Shown in pieces: positions 7,200 through 14,648 of a stretch of 32,004 bases of DNA. How positions within the stretch are numbered: position 1 is the first letter of the stretch; every line of letters begins with the position of its first letter. A program made the translations under genes and the position numbers. The DNA is from CAYMLL01 sp964390645 (GTDB taxonomy: Bacteria > Planctomycetota > UBA8108): assembly GCA_964390645.1 (NCBI GenBank), contig CAYMLL010000048.1, positions 1 through 32,004 on the forward strand. The letters run 5' to 3'. Below the pieces are notes generated by a model, which made no database searches, was not told the origin of the DNA, and saw nothing but the letters and a program-made list of their open reading frames with translations.

Positions 7200-8948
7200 T
7201 CACGTCTCCAGACCCCGCTCCACCTGCTCCGGGAAGTACCTCAGCAGGCTCTCCGTGACGAGCGGAGCCGCGGTGCCGAGTCCGCACGCGCTCGTCTGCA
7301 TCATCACCTCGCCGATATCGTGGACCTCACCCTTCCAGCTCCCGATGTCGCGAGGGCCGTGCCTTGCGGCCGGCCGCTCCGTCGAGCGCCGCATGTCGAG
7401 GCGCTCGGCCAGACGCCGCGTTCCGATGCGGCACGGAAAGCACTTGCCGCACGACTCGTCGGCGAAGAAGCTCATCGCTCCGTGCGCGACGGCGACCATG
7501 TCGCGGCTCGCGTCGAAGACCATGACCCCGCCAGCGCCGAGGAAGGACCCCTTGCCGCGCAGGCAGGGCTCGTCGAGCGTCGCGTCGAGATCGTCGCCGG
7601 CGATGAAGCCGCCGGAGAGACCGGCCATGGTGACCGCCTGGATCTCGTGCTCGCCGGAGGGACCGCCCGCCCAGTCGTCGAGCAGCGTTTGCAGCGGCAG
7701 GCCGATCGGCACCTCGTAGTTGCCGGGCCGGGCGATGTCGCCCGAGACGCTGATGACCTTGGTGCCGGCGTGCTCGCCGAGGCCGAGGTTCCGGTACCAG
7801 TCGGCGCCCAGGCGGACGATCGGGGGAACGGACGCGATCGTCTCGACATTGTTGACCACCGTCGGCAGACTCTCGAAGCCGTGAGTGACCGGAAAGGGCG
7901 GGCGGTTGCGCGGGAAGGGGTGCTTGCCCTCGAGGCTGTTGAGGAGCGAGCCCTCCTCGCCGCAGATGTAGGCGCCCGCACCGCGGCGGATATCGATGTC
8001 GAGGTCGAAGCCGCTCTCACCCAGTATTCCCGCGCCCAGCAGTCCCGCGGCCCTGGCCTCGGTGATCGCCTGCTCGAGGACGGCGAGCGTTGCGGGGTAC
8101 TCGTAGCGCAGGTAGATGAAGCCGCGCGTCGCGCCGGTCGCCCGGGCCGCGAGGATCATCCCCTCGATGACCGCGTGTGGATCGTGGTCCATCAGCGCAC
8201 GGTCCTTGAAGCAGCCGGGTTCGCCTTCGTCCGCGTTGCAGACGACCGTCTTCGGGGCGCCCGGGGCCTCGGCGACCGCCAGCCACTTGCGGCCGGTCGG
8301 GAACCCGGCGCCTCCGCGTCCGGCGAGCCCGCTCCTCGTCACCAGCTCGCACAGCGAGCTCGGCGACAGCTCGCGTACGGCCTTCTCGATCGCCTCGTAT
8401 CCACCGCCGCGTCGATAGCCGGCGATCGTGGTGCGCTGCGGCGCACGGATGGAGCGGAAGACGCACTCCTCGCTGCCCGCCGGATTCGGCGGTGGCAGCG
8501 GGGACGGTCTCGCCTGTAGTGCGGAAGTGCTCGTGCCGGTCAGTACGCCATCACGGCGCAGGACGGGAACCGGCTGATCGCAGCGTCCCGCGCAGGGCAT
8601 CGGCGTCGCGCCGTCTGCGCGCAGATCTGCGAGCATCTTTGCGCTGCCACGCAGGCGGCAAACCGGTCCGGCGCAGACTCGCGGCGCGTCGTGGCCTCCG
8701 GGTGCCCGTGAGAGGTGGTGATAGAATGTCACCGTGCCGTGGAGATCCGCGAGCGGGATCCTCAGGCCGGTGGAGATCGCGCGGATCGCGTCGTCCGAGA
8801 GGAAGCCATCGCGTTCGTGGAAGGCGTGAAGGAGCGGCAGCAGCGGCGCCGGCTCCTGGCCCCATCGTTCGATCAGCTCCTCGTCGGAAGGTGCGGACAT
8901 GCCCACTCTCGGGATCGCCGTGACCGGCGGGACGCGATTCTCGGCCAT
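7200..8948 (-). CDS. fdhB: Formate dehydrogenase beta subunit, NuoE-NuoF fusion (FMN, NADH site)
   Basis: 582 residues combining two complex I-type modules. Residues about 25-140 are NuoE-like with a thioredoxin-fold 2Fe-2S site (Cys92, Cys97, Cys119, Cys123). Residues about 165-580 are NuoF-like: FMN/NADH motifs GRGGAGFPTGRKW (210-222), NADEGEPGCFKDR (238-250) and GAYICGEEGSLLNSLEGK (325-342), then the 4Fe-4S ligands ESCGKCFPC (Cys500, 503, 506) and Cys555. This is the diaphorase half of soluble NAD-linked formate dehydrogenases and would reduce NAD+ with electrons from the alpha subunit. A one-piece NuoE-NuoF beta subunit is known for the Methylobacterium Fdh1 type. The start at ATG 8948 is uncertain; Met17 (8900) is an alternative. 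It sits 61 nt after the BNR lipoprotein gene and 7 nt before alpha. Confidence 0.93.
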   Translation of the reverse strand: MAENRVPPVTAIPRVGMSAPSDEELIERWGQEPAPLLPLLHAFHERDGFLSDDAIRAISTGLRIPLADLHGTVTFYHHLSRAPGGHDAPRVCAGPVCRLRGSAKMLADLRADGATPMPCAGRCDQPVPVLRRDGVLTGTSTSALQARPSPLPPPNPAGSEECVFRSIRAPQRTTIAGYRRGGGYEAIEKAVRELSPSSLCELVTRSGLAGRGGAGFPTGRKWLAVAEAPGAPKTVVCNADEGEPGCFKDRALMDHDPHAVIEGMILAARATGATRGFIYLRYEYPATLAVLEQAITEARAAGLLGAGILGESGFDLDIDIRRGAGAYICGEEGSLLNSLEGKHPFPRNRPPFPVTHGFESLPTVVNNVETIASVPPIVRLGADWYRNLGLGEHAGTKVISVSGDIARPGNYEVPIGLPLQTLLDDWAGGPSGEHEIQAVTMAGLSGGFIAGDDLDATLDEPCLRGKGSFLGAGGVMVFDASRDMVAVAHGAMSFFADESCGKCFPCRIGTRRLAERLDMRRSTERPAARHGPRDIGSWKGEVHDIGEVMMQTSACGLGTAAPLVTESLLRYFPEQVERGLET

Positions 8949-9009
8949 CGTCCCGCGCGATGCAAGCCGTCCTCGCGTTCGGGGCGGGCGGGCAGCTCCG
9001 TGCTCCCGG

Positions 9010-10347
9010 TCAGCGGCTCCCGACCAGCGCCTTTCGACCAGGGGTTGCGGGGAGCCTCGAAGTGCCGTCCTCCGTTACTCGGAGGAGGCCGGGCCGTGAC
9101 CGGGTGAAGAGGTCCAGTCGCGGGGGGCGCACGCGGTCGTCGCCGGTGGCGTCCGTTCCGGGAGAGTCGTCGATCCAGCAGAGCGCGATCAACTCCGCCG
9201 TTGCCGTGACCGCCGGGCTGCGCGCCGCACCGTACATGCTCGTGCAGACCAGCACCGGCTCGAGGCTGGCGGGCGCACCATCGCACGGAATCGTCGCGGT
9301 GCAGATCTGACCCAGGGCGTTCTCCCAGGTCGCGATCGCGCCCTTCCTCGAGGCGGCGGAGAGTCCGAGGTGAGATGCTCCCTGCACCAGCGTGTCGCTC
9401 GGCGGCGCGACGCGAGCGCGTGTCGAGAACTCGCGGCCGCCGTCGTCCGAGCGTGCCCAGCGCAGCATGCCCGCACCCCTGGCCTCGTCGAACCAGAGCA
9501 CCCAGACCCGCCCCCCGGCGCCGGTCGCGATCTGTGGGCTGTTGACCGGGCAGGCGGGGAAGCGCCATGGCTGCGAGATCGTCACCACAGGCGCGAAGGC
9601 CGTCGCGGAGGAAGATCGCGAGCGAGTCTTGATCGACAGGGCGTCGCCTTCACGGTCGCGGTAGACGACGTGCGTCGACCCGTCCTCGCCGACGACGATC
9701 GAGGGACGGCAGCACGGACAGACGCCGTGGGTGGACCCCGTCAACGCGACGTTGGCGCCGAAGGTCCGTCCGCCGTCCGTCGACGTCGCGAAGTAGAGCT
9801 GCTTGCGGTTGCGGTGGCTCCGAGGGGCGTCCCGCTCGTCGAGCCAGACGACGTGGATCTCGCCGTTCTTGCCGATCGCGACGTCCTGGTACTCCTGACC
9901 GCGGCCGGGCTCGCCATCGTCGTTGACCGTGACGGGGGCCGAGAAGGTCTCGCCACCGTCGTGTGACACCGACAGCACCACGTCCCCGGCGTCGTCCGCG
10001 CCGCGATCGACCCAGCAGATCGCGATGCGTCCGTCGGAGGAGACGGCGAGTCGTGGCCCCACCTGTCTTCCCGCCACGGTTGATCGCGCCGTCGGATTCA
10101 CCCGGACGTGGTCGACCCAGCGGCTCTCGATCTCGCAGTGGCGCGCAAAGACCACGTCCGCGGTGCCGGTGACGTCGTCGACGACCGCCCAGGCGGCGAT
10201 CACCCCTCCCTCGGGGCGGATCGCGACGTCAGGCTCGTCGGTGCGTCCCGTTCTCGGGGTCTCGAACGCTCTGGCGGGCTGACGCGAGGCGCAGCCGACC
10301 GATAGCGAGAGCGCCAGCAGTGACAGTGATGCGAGGAGGGGCTTCAT
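9010..10347 (-). CDS. BNR/sialidase-fold repeat lipoprotein with a CPCC motif
   Basis: 445 residues from ATG 10347, chosen because it gives a clean lipoprotein signal (hydrophobic LLASLSLLALSL, lipobox SVGC) and GGGA lies just upstream; the longer start at 10392 would bury the signal. The body has Asp-box/BNR repeats typical of sialidase-type propellers: SVSHDGGETFS, ATSTDGGRTFG and ARSDDGGREFS, plus VRVNPTA-like strands. No sialidase catalytic Arg triad or Tyr/Glu pair is evident, so enzymatic activity should not be assumed. Odd are the HGVCPCCRPS motif and a later FPACPVNSP cysteine, which could bind metal or form disulfides. Ten bases separate it from the ApbE-fusion gene and 61 from the formate dehydrogenase genes, so it probably belongs to the same transcript. 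Confidence 0.82.
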   Translation of the reverse strand: MKPLLASLSLLALSLSVGCASRQPARAFETPRTGRTDEPDVAIRPEGGVIAAWAVVDDVTGTADVVFARHCEIESRWVDHVRVNPTARSTVAGRQVGPRLAVSSDGRIAICWVDRGADDAGDVVLSVSHDGGETFSAPVTVNDDGEPGRGQEYQDVAIGKNGEIHVVWLDERDAPRSHRNRKQLYFATSTDGGRTFGANVALTGSTHGVCPCCRPSIVVGEDGSTHVVYRDREGDALSIKTRSRSSSATAFAPVVTISQPWRFPACPVNSPQIATGAGGRVWVLWFDEARGAGMLRWARSDDGGREFSTRARVAPPSDTLVQGASHLGLSAASRKGAIATWENALGQICTATIPCDGAPASLEPVLVCTSMYGAARSPAVTATAELIALCWIDDSPGTDATGDDRVRPPRLDLFTRSRPGLLRVTEDGTSRLPATPGRKALVGSR

Positions 10348-10357
10348 GCTTCCCGGT

Positions 10358-11992
10358 TTACTTTCTTTCGAGAGGCTCGACGCGCCAGTCACGCGTCGTG
10401 CGAGTTCCGGACTCGAGCGCGACCAGCCCGCTGATTTCGCGATGCTCTTCCAGAAGCGGGATCGCCTCGGTCGCGAGGACCGCCGCGGCGGTCGACCACC
10501 CGTCAGCGAGCGTTGCGTCCCGGGCCCGCACGACCGCGCCGAGCACTCCGGAAACCGGTCGCAGGGTTCGTGGTGAGAGGATGTGGCCGAGGCGTTCGCC
10601 GTCGATCTCGACGAACCTCTCGTGGCTGCCGCTGGCCGCCATCGCCTCGTCGCGCAGCAGCGCCGTTCCCAGGATCCGGTTCGGCCTCGAAGGGTCGCGA
10701 ATGGCCACCCGCCAGCCGGCGGCGCCCGGAGGCGATCCGAGCGCGTAGATGCAGCCCGAGAAGTTGATCAGCGCGCTCTCGACGCCCGCTTCGCGCAGGG
10801 CCACCACGGCCCGGTCGACGGCGAAGCCCTTGCCGGTCGCACCGGGGTCGAGACGCATGCCCGATCGGGCGACGGTCACGGTCCACGCGCCGTCGTCGTC
10901 CCGGCGGACTCCGAGCGCGCGGTAGTCGACGAGCGTGCGCAGCTCGGCCAGCTCGTCCGCGCTCGGTCGACGTGCGCTGCGCCGGCGAAAGCCCCAGGCG
11001 TCGACGAGTGGCCCGACCGTCACGTCGAAGGCGCCTTCGGAGGCAGACGAGATCCGGGCCGAACGCAGCAGGAACTCGGCGGTCGCCGGGCTGACCGCGA
11101 TCGATTCGTCGGCCTCGAGGCCCGAGATGCCGCTGATCTCGCTGTCCGGCCTGTAGTCGCTCAGCAGGCGATCGACGCGCTCGATCTCGGCGAAGGCGCG
11201 ACGACAGGCGCTGCGCCGGGTCGCGTCGTCCTCGTGACGGACCTCGATCTCGCAGACGCTGCCCATGACGAGCCGAGCCTCGCGGTGCTGGCCCGAGCGC
11301 TCCGAGGACGCCACGACATCCAGCAGGTCCTGCCGCTGCGGGGCGCTTCGCAGCACCTTCTCGAGGTGCGCCGGACGGCGACGGTAGAGCGACTCGACCA
11401 GGGCGAGCACCTTCCGGACGCCGGTATTCAGAGATCGCACCGACATCGTCGCTCCGACGATGTTCAGAACGTCGCGGTTCAGCCGGATCGGGTCGCCGGT
11501 GGTCTTGCCGTCGTACTGGCCGAGGAACCGGCGTCGCGCGACCTCGCCACCGCGTGATTCGCGGTAGACCATGACCGCGACGCGCCGCACCGACCCATCC
11601 GGCTCGACGCCGACGATGAAGGTGAAGTACTTGAACTTGCCGATCTCCTCGTGAATCACCGCGTAGCCGTCGAGACGACCATCTTCGGTGATGCCAAGGA
11701 GCGTGCGGAATCGTCGTCGCCGCAGGCGCTCGCCGACCACCTCGCGGATTTCGTTGACCTCCGCCGCGGACAGGTCGACATCGTCGTGGACGACACGTGC
11801 GGCGTCCGGAAAGACCGTCTGGATGGCCTCGGTCGTGCTCAGGTAGGTCGTCGTGTGAAGATCCCCGCGCGGTCGGCGGGCGTCGTTCACGGTCGCCGCC
11901 CCGCAGCCGACGAACGTGACGATCGAGATCGTCGCGACGACGCTCCGGGCGGCGCGATCAGAAGTAGCTGGCGATGGAGAAGACAATCGCAT
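10358..11992 (-). CDS. FMN-binding domain fused to ApbE-type FAD:protein FMN transferase, lipoprotein
   Basis: 544 residues. The N-terminus has a basic stretch, a hydrophobic run and a lipobox-like FVGC (Cys30), so it is probably lipid-anchored outside the cytoplasm. Residues about 50-205 form an FMN-binding domain of the NqrC/RnfG/NosR type (FTFIVGVEPDGSVRRVAVMV, FLGQYDGKTTGDPIRL, LNIVGATMSVRS); Thr182 in GATMS is where such domains carry covalent FMN. Residues about 240-535 are ApbE: SDYRPDSEIS (278-287), LDPGATGKGFAVD (381-393), SGHILSP-type LGHILSPRT (468-476) and ATLADGWSTA (493-502). ApbE proteins use Mg2+ and FAD to attach FMN to such a threonine, so enzyme and target appear joined. 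The residue three before the target Thr is Val where Ser/Thr is usual. It overlaps the porin gene by 35 nt. Confidence 0.88.
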   Translation of the reverse strand: MRLSSPSPATSDRAARSVVATISIVTFVGCGAATVNDARRPRGDLHTTTYLSTTEAIQTVFPDAARVVHDDVDLSAAEVNEIREVVGERLRRRRFRTLLGITEDGRLDGYAVIHEEIGKFKYFTFIVGVEPDGSVRRVAVMVYRESRGGEVARRRFLGQYDGKTTGDPIRLNRDVLNIVGATMSVRSLNTGVRKVLALVESLYRRRPAHLEKVLRSAPQRQDLLDVVASSERSGQHREARLVMGSVCEIEVRHEDDATRRSACRRAFAEIERVDRLLSDYRPDSEISGISGLEADESIAVSPATAEFLLRSARISSASEGAFDVTVGPLVDAWGFRRRSARRPSADELAELRTLVDYRALGVRRDDDGAWTVTVARSGMRLDPGATGKGFAVDRAVVALREAGVESALINFSGCIYALGSPPGAAGWRVAIRDPSRPNRILGTALLRDEAMAASGSHERFVEIDGERLGHILSPRTLRPVSGVLGAVVRARDATLADGWSTAAAVLATEAIPLLEEHREISGLVALESGTRTTRDWRVEPLERK

Positions 11993-13286
11993 CGTCGTCT
12001 GCCGAGGGCGCCGCGGCGCCGCTGCCGTCGTTGAGCTGGAAATCGACCTTGATCACGGTGGCCTCGATCGGTCGGTAGTTCAGACCGATCGTCGCCCGGC
12101 TCATGCGGTTGCCATCGAGATCGACATGGTCCCAGCGGCCGACGAGCGTGAACGTCGAGCCGGGCCAGAAGCCGTAGGGCATGTAGTCGACCAGGAATGA
12201 CGGCATGAAGTGGTAGCTCGCCTGCACGTAGTATCCGAAGATGTCGTCGGTGACGCCGCTCGTGCGTGCGAAGCTGTTGCGCTCGATGAAGGAGTAGGCG
12301 CCTTCTCCCTGGATCTCGATCGGGCCGATCGGAACCTCGCCGATGTCGAGCTCGGGAATCGTGACGAGCGCGTCGACGGCGGTCGTGGTAAGGAGATTGT
12401 CGCCGGCCTCGTCGTAGGCACCGCTGTGCGCGGAGATGCCGAGCTCGCTGCCGACGATCGGGCTGATGCTCAGCCGTCCGACGCCGGCGAACTTGTTGTT
12501 GATGTCATCGAAGCTCGACGTGCCGAGGGCCGTGCCGTGAGGCCGTGCGGAGCGAGTTCCACTGGCGGACGTGATGGTCGTCGCGCCGTCGCTGTCGAGC
12601 CCCTTGAAGCCGCTCGTCAGGTAGGCCTCGTACTGGATCTCGCAGTCGCTGTTCTGTGGTGTCAGGTCGCCGAAGACGCCGACGCCGAGCTCTCGCAGCG
12701 TCGTCGGGATCACGAACCGGTTGACCAGCGGTCGGTCGGTGAGGTCGTTGATCGGCGAGTCGTGGATGAGGTTGAACTTGCCGAGAGGGTCGAGAATGAC
12801 ACCGCCGCGCAGGTTGACCTCGTCCGTCAGGAGCACGTCGACGTGGGCGAACTCGACCCCGATGTCGGAGCCGTCCTCGATCTCGATCTCGGTCGCGAAT
12901 CGTACTCGCTCGTGCACGTCCGCGTAGATGAACGGTACCAGGCGGTGGAAGCGAAACTCGTGCGGAGCGTTCTGGGGATCGCGGTACTCGAGGTCGAAGT
13001 AGCCGCCGAGCGAGACGCTGTCTCTCGCCTTCTGGAGGAACGGCTTGTCGAGGGTGTCGCTCCTGAAGCCGGGCAGTCCGGGGTCGGGGGCGGCCCCCCC
13101 GGAGTCGGCCGCCTCGCGGTCCCGACGCTGCCAGCCGAGCTTCAGGTCCGCGAGCTCCCGGACCACCCTGTCGTGTTCCTCGCGGGTCACCGGGCGGTCC
13201 TCGTCGGTGTCGTGGGGTGGGCCGGCCAGCAGGGCGCCGCTCGACACGAGGGTGAATGTCAGAGCACGACGGATCGGGGTGCACAT
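11958..13286 (-). CDS. Porin-like outer-membrane beta-barrel protein
   Basis: 442 residues with an N-terminal signal segment (about 6-22), a charged helical or coiled-coil stretch (about 33-60, TREEHDRVVRELADLKLGW), a proline-rich linker, then about 350 residues of alternating polar and aromatic strands (SLGGYFDLEYRD, FIYADVHERVRFATEIEIED, TFTLVGRWDHVDLD, ATIGLNYRPIEATVIKVDFQ) ending in a terminal Phe (IVFSIASYF), the usual signature for barrel insertion. The layout resembles phosphate-selective OprO/OprP-type porins, but selectivity cannot be read. It is the first gene of the minus-strand run and has a good promoter about 80 nt upstream. No Shine-Dalgarno sequence is visible at ATG 13286. 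Confidence 0.82.
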   Translation of the reverse strand: MCTPIRRALTFTLVSSGALLAGPPHDTDEDRPVTREEHDRVVRELADLKLGWQRRDREAADSGGAAPDPGLPGFRSDTLDKPFLQKARDSVSLGGYFDLEYRDPQNAPHEFRFHRLVPFIYADVHERVRFATEIEIEDGSDIGVEFAHVDVLLTDEVNLRGGVILDPLGKFNLIHDSPINDLTDRPLVNRFVIPTTLRELGVGVFGDLTPQNSDCEIQYEAYLTSGFKGLDSDGATTITSASGTRSARPHGTALGTSSFDDINNKFAGVGRLSISPIVGSELGISAHSGAYDEAGDNLLTTTAVDALVTIPELDIGEVPIGPIEIQGEGAYSFIERNSFARTSGVTDDIFGYYVQASYHFMPSFLVDYMPYGFWPGSTFTLVGRWDHVDLDGNRMSRATIGLNYRPIEATVIKVDFQLNDGSGAAAPSADDDAIVFSIASYF

Positions 13287-13368
13287 GAGGTTCGGCGGCT
13301 GGTCGGGGGGAAGGGGATACGGTCAGGTCCATCCAGGCGCTGGCCATCGCACCGGAACTTTCGTTGTC

Positions 13369-13396
13369 ATTATCAAACTCGAGTTTCGTATGTCAA
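13369..13396 (-). promoter_or_regulatory. Sigma70-type promoter of the porin/ApbE/formate dehydrogenase run
   Basis: Read on the minus strand: TTGACA (13396-13391), a 16-bp spacer, then GATAAT (13374-13369). This is a perfect -35 and a 5/6 -10 in an AT-rich island of an otherwise GC-rich region. It would give a leader of about 76 nt before ATG 13286. The spacer contains the perfect palindrome AAACTCGAGTTT (13375-13386). Confidence 0.65.
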
Positions 13397-13399
13397 ACT
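13371..13399. repeat. Two direct repeats TRTCAAACT spaced 20 bp, with central palindrome
   Basis: TATCAAACT (13371-13379) and TGTCAAACT (13391-13399) are direct repeats exactly 20 bp apart, about two helical turns, and the palindrome AAACTCGAGTTT (13375-13386) lies between and partly over them. They cover both promoter hexamers, as expected for a repressor or regulator site. Which protein binds is unknown. Confidence 0.4.
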
Positions 13400-13657
13400 A
13401 AAATTCGGTGACCCGGGCGTTGGTTGCATCTGACGAATCCGCGCCCCCAGGGGCTGTCCCGGGCCGCTGCGGAGCGGGTGGAGCGCCGAGCCCGGATCCT
13501 GCTGCGGACCGGAGTTTCCCGGGATCCTCGCCGGCCGTGCGCAACCCTTCCAGGTGCTCCGCCTCGCCGTGGTGGAGTCGCTCGTGTCCCCGCGAGATCC
13601 GCGAGCACCGTGCTTCCTCCGGCCGCTTCCTCCGGCTGCTTCCGCCGGCGGTCGTGC
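13400..13657. other. Intergenic stretch between divergent porin and HEAT-protein genes
   Basis: Together with the promoter island this makes a gap of over 370 bases. It contains GGATCC-centred short repeats (near 13494 and 13521) and no convincing coding region: the frames open here lack homology-like content and a start signal. I see no RNA gene in it. Confidence 0.4.
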
Positions 13658-13663
13658 TATCGT
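13655..13663 (+). promoter_or_regulatory. Extended -10 element, possible leaderless promoter of the HEAT gene
   Basis: TGC-TATCGT (13655-13663) is followed by seven bases and ATG 13671. Spacing and sequence match the element before the M24 gene on the other strand (TGC-TATCCT, seven bases, ATG). No -35 and no Shine-Dalgarno sequence are visible. Confidence 0.35.
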
Positions 13664-13670
13664 GATGGCG

Positions 13671-14648
13671 ATGGCTCGACGTGGAAGAACCTTCGTGATC
13701 GTGTTCGCCGTCATCAGCGCCGTGGTCGTCGGAGCCGGCGGCTGGGCGGCACGAGACGTGTTCCGCGAGTGGCTGCTTCTGCGGCGTCTGGAGACCGGCG
13801 CGCAGGACGAGCAGCGGGCGGCGGCCGCCGAGCTGGTCGAGATGGGATCGCGCCGGGCGGTTCCGGCGCTCGTGCGACGGCTGCGACAGGCGGCGAACGA
13901 GACTTTCCGCGGCACCTCCACGCTGCTCCTGGACATCCGGGAGTTCGACCGCAAGCGCTCGCGTGCGGGTCGCCCCGGTCTGGTGTTTCTGCCGGCGACC
14001 GCCCCCGTCGAGGGACGCTTCTGGATCTCGATGAGCCTGCTTTCCCTCGGGCCGTCGGGGGTCGCTGCTCTCGTCGAGCTGCTGGGGGACGATCATGCCG
14101 CGGTCGGCGAGACCGCGAGCTTCATGCTGCGATTTGCGCCGCAGGAGTACGCGCGGGACATCGCCAGGGTGCTCCTCGAGGAAGACGCGCCTGCCCGGGA
14201 TCGCGCCGCTGACGCGCTCCGCTTCATGCGAGAGCGCCGCGCGCCTGCCTTCGAGAATATCGTCCGGGCCCTCTCCGAAGGCGACGTGTCGGAGCGACGC
14301 GTGCTGGCGGCGGGGTTGCTCGCGGAGTGGAACGAGACCTCGGGCGACGGAGTCGGCGCTCTCATCGGCGCCCTCCGCGACGCGCGACCGGAGGTGCGCG
14401 CCGCGGCGTTGCGGTCCCTGGCGTCGTTCGGGCCTCGAGCGAGCCGGACCGTCCACGCGGTCTCCGGGAGTCTGGAAGATACTCGCCCGGAGATCCGTTA
14501 CCGCGCGGCGTACGCTCTCGGGAGGATCGGCGTCAACGCGAGCCCGGCGCTGACGAAGCTGCGCGAGCTGGTGCGGAGCGACCCGAGCCGGGAGGTGATC
14601 GATGCTGCCCGCACCGCCATCGAGAGGATCACCGGAGACTACGATTGA
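13671..14648 (+). CDS. Membrane-anchored HEAT-repeat protein
   Basis: 325 residues from ATG 13671 (ATG 13665 is also possible). Start was chosen because the membrane segment (about residues 6-26, FVIVFAVISAVVVGAGGWAA) then follows a short basic tail and because of the -10 spacing. The rest is helical with HEAT/PBS-lyase-like repeats, for example AAAAELVEMGSRRAVPALV, GVAALVELLGDDHAAV, RDARPEVRAAALRSLASFG and DTRPEIRYRAAYALGRIG, each a pair of helices of about 35 residues. Such repeats are protein-binding scaffolds; no catalytic site is seen. The stop overlaps the next gene's start, so the two products may act together. Confidence 0.8.
   Translation: MARRGRTFVIVFAVISAVVVGAGGWAARDVFREWLLLRRLETGAQDEQRAAAAELVEMGSRRAVPALVRRLRQAANETFRGTSTLLLDIREFDRKRSRAGRPGLVFLPATAPVEGRFWISMSLLSLGPSGVAALVELLGDDHAAVGETASFMLRFAPQEYARDIARVLLEEDAPARDRAADALRFMRERRAPAFENIVRALSEGDVSERRVLAAGLLAEWNETSGDGVGALIGALRDARPEVRAAALRSLASFGPRASRTVHAVSGSLEDTRPEIRYRAAYALGRIGVNASPALTKLRELVRSDPSREVIDAARTAIERITGDYD

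Noticed and set aside
13362..13374. Fur box in the porin promoter
   Set aside because: Only one GATAAT-type hexamer is present and it is explained by the -10; the repeated hexamer pattern of a Fur site is missing.
12210..13433. 407-codon plus-strand frame over the porin gene
   Set aside because: No domain, no start signal and biased composition; the minus-strand frame has a signal peptide and a barrel-type C-terminus.
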